A model generated the notes under the pieces. That model saw only the letters and a list, made by a program, of their open reading frames with translations. It had not been told where the DNA came from and searched no databases. From an uncultured Oscillospiraceae bacterium (GTDB lineage Bacteria > Bacillota > Clostridia > Oscillospirales > Oscillospiraceae), in NCBI GenBank assembly GCA_937915075.1, contig CALDMA010000279.1, forward strand, positions 1-6,230: 6,230 bases of DNA. The letters are read 5' to 3'. A program made the position numbers and the translations under genes. Numbering within the stretch: position 1 is the first letter of the stretch; each line of letters starts with the position of its first letter. Below, in pieces: positions 1-5,029 of this stretch.

Positions 1-27
1 CTTTCCGAAGGGAGAGCCTCTTTTTTG
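1..27 (+). terminator. Possible tail of an upstream gene's intrinsic terminator (partial)
   Basis: CTTTCC (1-6) can pair with GGAGAG (11-16, one G-U pair) around a GAAG loop. The next bases are CCTC and then a T-run (about 21-26). The CCTC would pair with GAGG if that lies just left of the window, giving a typical GC stem plus U-tail. The left arm is cut by the window edge, so this is an inference. It would end transcription of an off-window gene and isolate the ftsE promoter. Confidence 0.45.
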
Positions 28-91
28 CGCTCCGGGGACTTTTTGCGGCGGAGATTGCCGAAAAAAACAGCGTTTGTTTACATAATTTTTA

Positions 92-120
92 TTGCCATTT
101 CTCCGCCGCTCGCGTATAAT
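92..120 (+). promoter_or_regulatory. Sigma-A type promoter of the ftsEX operon
   Basis: A -35 box TTGCCA (92-97) is separated by exactly 17 bp from a perfect -10 box TATAAT (115-120). The stretch just upstream (about 71-91) is AT-rich and could act as an UP-like element. Transcription should begin near 127, giving a leader of about 40 nt with a purine-rich ribosome binding site (GGGGAG, 150-155) nine bases before the ftsE ATG. The following genes are spaced too tightly to need their own promoters. Confidence 0.85.
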
Positions 121-164
121 AGAATAAAATAGGTAAACTTGGAGAAAAAGGGGAGAACACGGCG

Positions 165-842
165 ATGATCCGCTTGACCGACGTGCAGAAGGAATATGAG
201 AACGGGACACACGCGCTGCGCGGTGTGACGATGGAGGTCAACGACGGCGAGTTCGTCTTTCTCGTCGGCCCCTCCGGAAGCGGCAAATCGACCATCATCA
301 AGCTCCTCACGGGCGAGGTCCTGCCGAGCGGCGGCCGACTGATGATCAACGGCTTCAACCTCAACAACATTTCCGACCGGCAGATCCCGTTGCTGCGCCG
401 GTCCATCGGCGTGATCTTTCAGGATTTCCGCCTGATCGAGAAGAAAACGGTCTATGAAAATCTGAGCTTTGCCATGCGCGCCGTGGGCTCCTCGCCGCGC
501 GAGGCGAAAAAGCGCATCCCCTACGTTCTCAAGCTGGTGGGACTGGACGGCAAGGCCAATCAGTTCCCCAACCAGCTCTCCGGCGGCGAGCAGCAGCGTG
601 TGGCCATCGCGCGCGCGCTCGTCAACAACCCCTATACCATCATCGCCGACGAGCCGACCGGCAACCTTGACCCCGCCCGCTCACTGGAGATCATGATGCT
701 GCTCGAGCGCATCAACCAGCTCGGCACCACGGTGCTCGTCGTGACGCACGAAAAGGATCTGGTCAACAAGTTCCAGAAGCGCGTCATTACGCTTGAGCGC
801 GGTATCGTCGTGAGCGACGGCATCGGCTACAATATGAGGTGA
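165..842 (+). CDS. ftsE: Cell-division ATP-binding protein FtsE
   Basis: This is the cytoplasmic ATPase of the FtsEX complex, which couples ATP hydrolysis to control of cell-wall hydrolases at division or during elongation. At 225 residues it has the usual FtsE length, and every ABC motif is intact: Walker A GPSGSGKST (35-43), Q-loop in FQDFRL (Q86), signature LSGGEQQR (138-145), Walker B ending in ADEP with catalytic E163, D-loop NLDP (167-170) and switch H195. The QDFRL sequence after the Q-loop is typical of FtsE and helps separate it from LolD/MacB-type ATPases. The immediately downstream ftsX supports the call. The ATG at 165 follows GGGGAG with 9-bp spacing. The stop at 840-842 lies inside the purine-rich ribosome binding site of ftsX, so the two genes are probably translationally coupled. 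Confidence 0.97.
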   Translation: MIRLTDVQKEYENGTHALRGVTMEVNDGEFVFLVGPSGSGKSTIIKLLTGEVLPSGGRLMINGFNLNNISDRQIPLLRRSIGVIFQDFRLIEKKTVYENLSFAMRAVGSSPREAKKRIPYVLKLVGLDGKANQFPNQLSGGEQQRVAIARALVNNPYTIIADEPTGNLDPARSLEIMMLLERINQLGTTVLVVTHEKDLVNKFQKRVITLERGIVVSDGIGYNMR

Positions 843-848
843 GGCGCG

Positions 849-1736
849 ATGAGAAGACACGATTTTGGTTACTTTTTCCACGAGGGTGTGGTGAATCTGT
901 TCAGCCACGGCTTCATGTCCTTTGCGGCTGTCGGCATCACCGTGGCCTGCCTGCTCGTCATGGGCACGTTTTCCCTTGTGGCCTACAATGTCAACGAGCA
1001 GCTTCGTCAGCTGGAAAGCGAAAACGAGATCCTCGCGTTTGTGGACGATACGCTCACGGAGGCACAGGGGCGTTCACTCCAGTCTGCCATCGAGGCGGTA
1101 CCGAATGTGAGGAGCGTGCGCTTTATCACGCGCGAGGAGGCATGCGAGACCTTCGAGAAAAAATACGAGGGGAAATACGCCCTCGGCGATCTGGACCCGG
1201 AGATCCTGCGCGACCGCTTTGCCATTAAGGTGATCGACCTCGGCCGGATGGAGGAGACGCGCGAGGCGGTCAAGGAGGTGACCGGCATCGCGGACGCCCG
1301 CGCGGACGAAAATCTGGCGGAGGGCTTCATCGCCCTGCGAAACGTAGCGGGTGTGGTGTGCATCGCACTCATCGCGATATTGCTGGTCGTTTCCGTGTTC
1401 ATCATCTCCAACACCATCAAGCTCACGACCTTTGACCGCCGCGACGAGATCGCCATCATGAAGATGGTCGGCGCGACGAACGGCTTCATCCGCTGGCCCT
1501 TTGTGTATGAGGGCTTCATCATCGGCCTTCTGAGCGCGGGCGTCGCCTTCGGCCTGCAATGGCTGCTGTACGCGACCGTCGCGCGGAGCATTTCCATGTC
1601 CGACGCGCTGAATCTCTTCAGCGTCGTGGACTTTGCGACGATATGGAAGCCGGTCGCGCTGGTGTTCGTCGGCGTCGGAATGCTTGTCGGCGTCGGCGGA
1701 AGCCTGACGGCGATCCGCAAATTTCTGCAAGTCTGA
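849..1736 (+). CDS. ftsX: Cell-division membrane protein FtsX
   Basis: This is the membrane partner of FtsE. It transmits ATPase state across the membrane to an extracytoplasmic hydrolase or activator. The 295-residue protein shows FtsX topology: a short basic N-terminus, a first membrane helix (about 22-46), an extracellular loop (about 47-165) expected to contact the hydrolase, then helices at about 166-188, 219-241 and 268-286. The cytoplasmic motif RRDEIAIMKMVGAT (197-210) between helices 2 and 3 is highly characteristic of FtsX/MacB-type permeases and forms the contact with the ATPase. The start lies 6 bp after the ftsE stop, with GAGGTGAGG (836-844) overlapping the ftsE end as ribosome binding site. 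The gene is followed 19 bp later by the M23 hydrolase gene, its likely partner. Confidence 0.96.
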   Translation: MRRHDFGYFFHEGVVNLFSHGFMSFAAVGITVACLLVMGTFSLVAYNVNEQLRQLESENEILAFVDDTLTEAQGRSLQSAIEAVPNVRSVRFITREEACETFEKKYEGKYALGDLDPEILRDRFAIKVIDLGRMEETREAVKEVTGIADARADENLAEGFIALRNVAGVVCIALIAILLVVSVFIISNTIKLTTFDRRDEIAIMKMVGATNGFIRWPFVYEGFIIGLLSAGVAFGLQWLLYATVARSISMSDALNLFSVVDFATIWKPVALVFVGVGMLVGVGGSLTAIRKFLQV

Positions 1737-1755
1737 AAAAGGAGGGCGGCTGCCC

Positions 1756-2970
1756 ATGAGAACAAAACGAGTATTGCGCGCGGCGGTCGCGTTCCTGTTT
1801 GCCTTCGGCGTGCTCGCGGCGGATCTGGCGCCGCTGCGCCTGCCGCCGCAGACGGCCTCCGCCGTCACGCAGGCAGACATCGACAAGCTGAAAAAGGAAT
1901 CCAGTGCGCTCTCAAGCAAGAAGAGCGAGGTGAACAAGCAGCTCAGCGCGCTCAAAAAGGACAAGGCCAACACGCTCAAGCGCAAGGCGCTGCTCGACCA
2001 GCAGATCGACCTCATCAGCGAGGAGATCGCCAACACCGAGCAGCAGATCGCGCAGTACGAAACGCTCATCGAGCAGACCGAGCAGGAGCTCAGCGAGACG
2101 CAGGCGCAGGAGGCAGACCAGTACGAGCTGTTCTGCAAGCGCGTGCGCGCGATGGAGGAGCGCGGGACGGTGTCCTACTGGTCGGTGCTTTTCCAGTCGT
2201 CGAGCTTTGAGGAGCTGCTCGGCGCGATGGACTTCATCAGCGAGGTGATGGAGGCCGACCAGCGCGTGATCGACGACCTGCGCGTACTGCAGGAGCAGAT
2301 CGCGGAAAAGCAGCAGACGCTCGAGACCTCGCTCGCCGAGCAGCAGAGCGCCAAGGAGGCGCTGGCGGTCAAGAACAACGAACTGCGCGATCAGCGCACC
2401 GAGGCGACCGGTCTCATCAAGGAAATGGAAGAGAACGAGGCGGATTATAAGGACGTGCTCGCTGAGATTGAGGCTGAGGAGGAAAAGACACAGGCGGAGA
2501 TCGTCCGGCTGAGCAAGGAGCTTGCCGCGCAGCAGGGCAACACGACGGTGACCTACGGCGGCTACATCTGGCCCGTGACGACCAGCAAGCGCGTCACATC
2601 GCCCTTCGGCAAGCGCAACACCGGCATCAAGGGCGCCTCCACCAACCACCGCGGCATCGACATCGGCGGCGTGTACTACAGCTCTACCGTCTATGCCGCC
2701 AAGGCCGGCACGGTCATCATTTCGTCGAGCAACAGTGTGCGCGGACAGTACATCGTCATCAGCCACGGAAGCGGCAACACGACCACCTATCAGCACCTTT
2801 CCAAGCGCTCGGTGAGCGTCGGCGCGGTGGTCAAGCAGGGGCAGGCCATCGGCGTGACCGGCTCGAGCGGCGTCGGCAGCGGCCCGCATCTGCATTTTGA
2901 GATCACGGAGAACGGACAGCTCGTCGATCCGCTCAAGTACCTGACGGACTATGTTAAGGCGTGGAACTGA
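1756..2970 (+). CDS. Secreted coiled-coil M23 peptidase, probable FtsEX-controlled murein hydrolase (EnvC/PcsB-like)
   Basis: This 404-residue protein is exported and probably cleaves peptide cross-links of peptidoglycan under FtsEX control. Residues 1-36 look like a Sec signal peptide: basic start, hydrophobic core, likely cut after the ASA at 34-36. Residues about 38-135 and 165-260 are charged, Gln/Glu/Lys-rich coiled coils. Between them sits a conserved-looking segment around YWSVLFQSSSFEELL (141-155), which resembles the tip of the PcsB/CwlO-type coiled-coil domain. The C-terminus (about 268-395) is an M23/LytM domain with all expected catalytic residues: H298 and D302 (HRGID), H347 (YQHL), and H378 and H380 (HLHF). 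E. coli EnvC has a degenerate site and only activates amidases, but this protein should be a working metallopeptidase. GGAGGG (1741-1746) lies 9 bp before the ATG. The FtsEX partnership is inferred from gene order and architecture. Confidence 0.92.
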   Translation: MRTKRVLRAAVAFLFAFGVLAADLAPLRLPPQTASAVTQADIDKLKKESSALSSKKSEVNKQLSALKKDKANTLKRKALLDQQIDLISEEIANTEQQIAQYETLIEQTEQELSETQAQEADQYELFCKRVRAMEERGTVSYWSVLFQSSSFEELLGAMDFISEVMEADQRVIDDLRVLQEQIAEKQQTLETSLAEQQSAKEALAVKNNELRDQRTEATGLIKEMEENEADYKDVLAEIEAEEEKTQAEIVRLSKELAAQQGNTTVTYGGYIWPVTTSKRVTSPFGKRNTGIKGASTNHRGIDIGGVYYSSTVYAAKAGTVIISSSNSVRGQYIVISHGSGNTTTYQHLSKRSVSVGAVVKQGQAIGVTGSSGVGSGPHLHFEITENGQLVDPLKYLTDYVKAWN

Positions 2971-2990
2971 ATTTATCGGCATGGAAACAA

Positions 2991-3024
2991 AGGACTCTCC
3001 CATAGAGTAGGGAGAGTCCTTTTT
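2991..3024 (+). terminator. Intrinsic terminator after the ftsEX-M23 operon
   Basis: AGGACTCTCCC (2991-3001) and GGGAGAGTCCT (3010-3020) form a perfect 11-bp stem around an 8-base loop. Four further T residues follow (3021-3024), for a TTTTT tail. The stem begins 20 bp after the M23 gene stop. An A-rich stretch before the stem would give a weaker U-tail on the opposite strand. The next gene on the same strand starts only 30 bp beyond the T-run. Confidence 0.9.
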
Positions 3025-3054
3025 GCATCGTGGAGCGGGGGAGAGAGGGGAACC

Positions 3055-3759
3055 ATGTTTGGCTTGGTGGAATGGCGCGGCGCGGGCGAGCGCTGCGGCG
3101 TGCAGGAGAAGTGTCTGGGCGGCGTGCGGTTCCTTGCCGTAGGCATCCGGCACGGCGACGGCCTGCGGGCGGCGTGGAGCCTGCGTACCGCCGCGCGGAC
3201 GCTGGAAGGGTACGGCGTAACGCAGGCGGTCTTTCCACGGGCATTTTCCGCGTATGAGCGCTTTGCCGCGCGGGGGATCGTCCCGGTGGATGTGCGGCCT
3301 CTGCGCGAGGCGGCGGCTGCCGCCATCGCGCGCCGCGTGATGACGCAGCAGGAGATCGCGCCGCGGAGGGCGACCGCCGCGCTCTGCGCGGCGCGCGTGA
3401 CGCGCGCCTATGCCGCGGCGGCGGAGACGCTGGCGGCGGATACGCGCTATTTGCAGCTCTGCACGGCGCAGGGCGGCTGGGAGCTGTCGCAGGCGCTGCG
3501 CAGCCGCTTCGGCGTTGCGGCTCCCGTCCTGCGCGTGCCGGAGGGCGCGGACATCGTGCTTTGTTTCGGCGATGCGATGGAGACCTCTGCGGCGCGGGGC
3601 GTTGTCCTGCCGCTTGGCGCTGCGTCGCTGCGCGTGACCTACGGAGACGAGCGGGCAGAGAAATGCGGCGGGGAGCCGGAACAGCTCCTCGCCGCATGGT
3701 ATGCCTCCCTCGCGCTGCGCGCGGAGGAGATCTGCGTCAAACGGGTAGGGTGGACTTAG
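3055..3759 (+). CDS. Hypothetical protein, 234 residues, unknown function
   Basis: I do not recognise the family. The protein is soluble, with no signal peptide or membrane helix. It is rich in Ala and Arg and carries seven cysteines (14, 20, 111, 136, 170, 204, 227) that do not form a standard metal motif. Short hydrophobic strands alternate with helices: VRFLAVGI (24-31), the Ala-rich helical stretch 84-128, RYLQLCTAQGGWELSQALR (131-149), ADIVLCFGD (165-173) and GVVLPLG (182-188). This suggests an alpha/beta, Rossmann-like fold, with the GG at 140-141 possibly a loop between strand and helix. Coding status is supported by GC-rich third positions throughout and by a purine-rich ribosome binding site (GAGAGGGG, 3043-3050) 4 bp before the ATG. 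No promoter is visible between the preceding terminator and the start, so expression may depend on read-through or on a promoter inside the M23 gene. Its stop overlaps the cysK stop on the other strand. Confidence 0.75.
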   Translation: MFGLVEWRGAGERCGVQEKCLGGVRFLAVGIRHGDGLRAAWSLRTAARTLEGYGVTQAVFPRAFSAYERFAARGIVPVDVRPLREAAAAAIARRVMTQQEIAPRRATAALCAARVTRAYAAAAETLAADTRYLQLCTAQGGWELSQALRSRFGVAAPVLRVPEGADIVLCFGDAMETSAARGVVLPLGAASLRVTYGDERAEKCGGEPEQLLAAWYASLALRAEEICVKRVGWT

Positions 3760-4685
3760 TCCGCGAACATCGGGGTGGAAAGATAGCGGTCGCCGGTGTC
3801 GGGCAGCAGGACGACGATGCGCTTGCCCTGATTCTCGGGGCGCTTGGCGAGCTGGGCGGCGGCCCACACCGCCGCGCCGGAGGAGATGCCGACGAGAAGT
3901 CCTTCCTTGCGTGCCAGCTCTCGGCCGGTGGCAAAGGCGTCCTCGTTCTCCACGGTGATGATCTCATCGTAGATCTTGGTGTTGAGCGTGTCGGGCACGA
4001 AGCCCGCGCCGATGCCCTGAATCTTGTGCGCGCCCGCGACGCCCTTGGACAGGACCGGGGAGCCGGCGGGCTCGACCGCCACGACCTTGACGTTGGGGTT
4101 CTGGCTCTTGAGGTATTCGCCCACGCCGGTCAGCGTGCCGCCGGTGCCGACGCCCGCAACGAAGATATCCACTGTGCCGTCGGTGTCGTTCCAGATCTCG
4201 GGGCCTGTGGTCGCGCGGTGTGCGGAGGGGTTCGCGGGGTTGGTGAACTGACCGGGGATGAAGCTGTCCGGCGTCTGGGCGGCCAGCTCCTGCGCCTTAG
4301 CGATGGCACCCTTCATGCCCTTGGCGCCCTCGGTGAGCACCAGCTCCGCGCCGTAGGCCTTCATCAGCTGACGGCGCTCAACGCTCATGGTCTCGGGCAT
4401 GACGATGATGATGCGGTAGCCGCGCGCGGCGGCGACGGCGGCAAGGCCGATGCCGGTGTTGCCGCTGGTCGGCTCGATGATGACGGAGCCGGGCTTGAGC
4501 GCGCCGCTCTTCTCGGCGTCGGTGATCATGGCGTAGGCGATACGGTCCTTGACGGAGCCGGCGGGATTGAAGTATTCGAGCTTTGCGTAGACCTCAGCGC
4601 CGAGGTTTTCCGCGGCGGCGAATCGGTTGAGCTTGAGCAGAGGGGTGGAGCCGATCAGGTCGGTGATGGTATCATAAGTCTTCAT
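3756..4685 (-). CDS. cysK: Cysteine synthase A (O-acetylserine sulfhydrylase)
   Basis: This PLP enzyme makes L-cysteine from O-acetyl-L-serine and sulfide in the cytoplasm, the last step of sulfur assimilation. The 309-residue length is normal for CysK. Visible motifs are the PLP-binding lysine K46 in GSVKDR, the substrate loop TSGNTG (73-78), the phosphate-binding loop GTGGTLTG (180-187), GISSGAA with S268/S269 near the cofactor ring nitrogen, and the C-terminal LPDTGDRYLSTP (294-305) typical of CysK. There is no extra C-terminal domain, which argues against cystathionine beta-synthase. AAGGAGT (4694-4700) lies 8 bp from the ATG. The gene is a single-gene unit with its own promoter and paired operator-like palindromes. 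No cysE or sulfide-producing gene is in the window. The closely related CysM or another OAS-sulfhydrylase isoform cannot be fully excluded. Confidence 0.96.
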   Translation of the reverse strand: MKTYDTITDLIGSTPLLKLNRFAAAENLGAEVYAKLEYFNPAGSVKDRIAYAMITDAEKSGALKPGSVIIEPTSGNTGIGLAAVAAARGYRIIIVMPETMSVERRQLMKAYGAELVLTEGAKGMKGAIAKAQELAAQTPDSFIPGQFTNPANPSAHRATTGPEIWNDTDGTVDIFVAGVGTGGTLTGVGEYLKSQNPNVKVVAVEPAGSPVLSKGVAGAHKIQGIGAGFVPDTLNTKIYDEIITVENEDAFATGRELARKEGLLVGISSGAAVWAAAQLAKRPENQGKRIVVLLPDTGDRYLSTPMFAD

Positions 4686-4841
4686 AACGGTAAACTCCTT
4701 TTATTGTATGTTTTATAGTTAAATTTTTTGAAAGAGAAGCGATTTTAAGTGCGGGAAAGGCGCTTACCGGCGACATCGGAGCATGGAAAAGGACAGCATA
4801 GGCTTGCCTCATTTCTGATTCATATATTTCCTATCGGATTG
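4686..4841 (-). other. cysK 5' leader, about 155 nt
   Basis: Transcription predicted to start near 4841 leaves an untranslated leader of about 155 nt before the cysK ATG. Its distal part (4686-4735) is A/T-rich and contains the ribosome binding site. The middle (about 4745-4810) is GC-rich but I found no strong hairpin, no terminator/antiterminator pair and no recognisable S-box or T-box core. The length is unusual for a gene with promoter-level control, but no regulatory RNA can be claimed. Confidence 0.4.
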
Positions 4842-4846
4842 ATAGG
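4830..4846. promoter_or_regulatory. Downstream palindrome at the cysK promoter (operator 2)
   Basis: CCTATC (4830-4835) and GATAGG (4841-4846) form a 6+5+6 inverted repeat of 17 bp over the predicted cysK start point. It has the same length and the same outer CCTA/TAGG bases as the palindrome over the -35 box, and their centres are 35 bp apart. The shared pattern suggests two sites for one dimeric repressor. An Rrf2-family cysteine or Fe-S regulator (CymR/IscR-like) is my inference from the target gene and site shape. Confidence 0.65.
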
Positions 4847-4847
4847 C

Positions 4848-4876
4848 ATTGTAACACGAAATCACCTACTTGTCAA
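4848..4876 (-). promoter_or_regulatory. Sigma-A type promoter of cysK
   Basis: Read on the minus strand, a perfect -35 box TTGACA (4876-4871) is followed by 17 bp and then TACAAT (4853-4848) as the -10 box. The start point should be near 4841. With such a strong core promoter, control most likely works by repression, which fits the palindromes lying over the -35 box and the start point. Confidence 0.88.
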
Positions 4877-4881
4877 GTAGG
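4865..4881. promoter_or_regulatory. Perfect palindrome over the cysK -35 box (operator 1)
   Basis: CCTACTTG (4865-4872), a central T (4873) and CAAGTAGG (4874-4881) form a perfect 8-bp inverted repeat. The minus-strand TTGACA -35 box lies inside it, so a protein bound here would block RNA polymerase. Together with the second palindrome it gives CCTA-N9-TAGG twice. The regulator gene is not in the window. Confidence 0.75.
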
Positions 4882-4895
4882 AATATGAAAAAATT

Positions 4896-4932
4896 GAGAA
4901 AAAAGAAAGACACGACTTTGTCGAGTCTTTCT
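4896..4932 (-). terminator. Intrinsic terminator for the radical SAM transcript
   Basis: AGAAAGAC (4904-4911) pairs with GTCTTTCT (4925-4932), then an A-A mismatch, then CGAC (4913-4916) pairs with GTCG (4920-4923) around a three-base loop. In the minus direction the stem runs into CTTTTTTC, a good U-tract, so it acts for the leftward radical SAM gene. It ends just before the cysK promoter and separates the two leftward units. Confidence 0.82.
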
Positions 4933-4943
4933 CTTGACGCGGA

Positions 4944-4966
4944 GCCGTGCTGCTCGAACGCACGGC
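4944..4966. repeat. Small inverted repeat (7-bp stem)
   Basis: GCCGTGC (4944-4950) and GCACGGC (4960-4966) flank a 9-base spacer, between the radical SAM stop codon and its terminator. There is no U-tail. It may be part of the folded 3' untranslated region; no function can be assigned. Confidence 0.5.
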
Positions 4967-4993
4967 CACTGCTTTTTGCGGTCGTGCCGAAAG

Positions 4994-5024
4994 GGTGGAA
5001 AGGGTAGAACGCATCCTTTCCACC
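4994..5024. repeat. Perfect 10-bp hairpin next to the radical SAM stop codon
   Basis: GGTGGAAAGG (4994-5003) and CCTTTCCACC (5015-5024) form a perfect stem with an 11-base loop. On the minus strand it starts 5 bp after the radical SAM TGA (5032-5030). It lacks a T-run, so it is not a standard terminator. It could protect the mRNA 3' end from exonucleases or be a chance or mobile hairpin. Confidence 0.65.
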
Positions 5025-5029
5025 GTCGC

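Noticed and set aside
1074..2138. 354-codon minus-strand open frame over ftsX and the M23 gene
   Set aside because: It is the antisense of conserved genes with biased composition and no recognisable domain.
1912..3867. 651-codon open frame on the minus strand across the M23 gene and the 234-residue gene
   Set aside because: It is antisense to a certain M23 gene, its translation is a low-complexity Arg/Ala/Leu/His-rich product, and GC-rich third positions on the plus strand explain the lack of stops.
3561..4718. 385-codon plus-strand open frame opposite cysK
   Set aside because: It is the antisense of a clear cysK, rich in Gly/Ala/Asp/Val, with no family motif and no ribosome binding site logic.
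4710..4740. Second cysK promoter from a TATAAA on the minus strand in the leader
   Set aside because: No acceptable -35 box lies 16-18 bp upstream, and a far better promoter is present at 4848-4876.
4672..4812. 46-codon upstream ORF in the cysK leader that overlaps the cysK start
   Set aside because: It has no ribosome binding site and no cysteine codons that would suggest attenuation. It includes the cysK ribosome binding site, so it is probably chance.
4686..4841. Riboswitch (S-box or T-box) in the cysK leader
   Set aside because: No conserved core sequence, no T-box motif and no terminator hairpin before the gene were seen.
4944..4966. tRNA T-arm-like sequence (TTCGAGC loop on the minus strand)
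   Set aside because: The closing pair next to the loop is G-A rather than G-C, and no anticodon arm, D arm or acceptor stem is found around it.
4862..5014. 50-codon minus-strand ORF after the radical SAM gene, considered as a possible precursor peptide
   Set aside because: It runs through the terminator hairpin and the cysK promoter, and its Ser/Thr/Arg-rich product lacks leader/core features. The GG-rich bases before its ATG belong to the hairpin stem.
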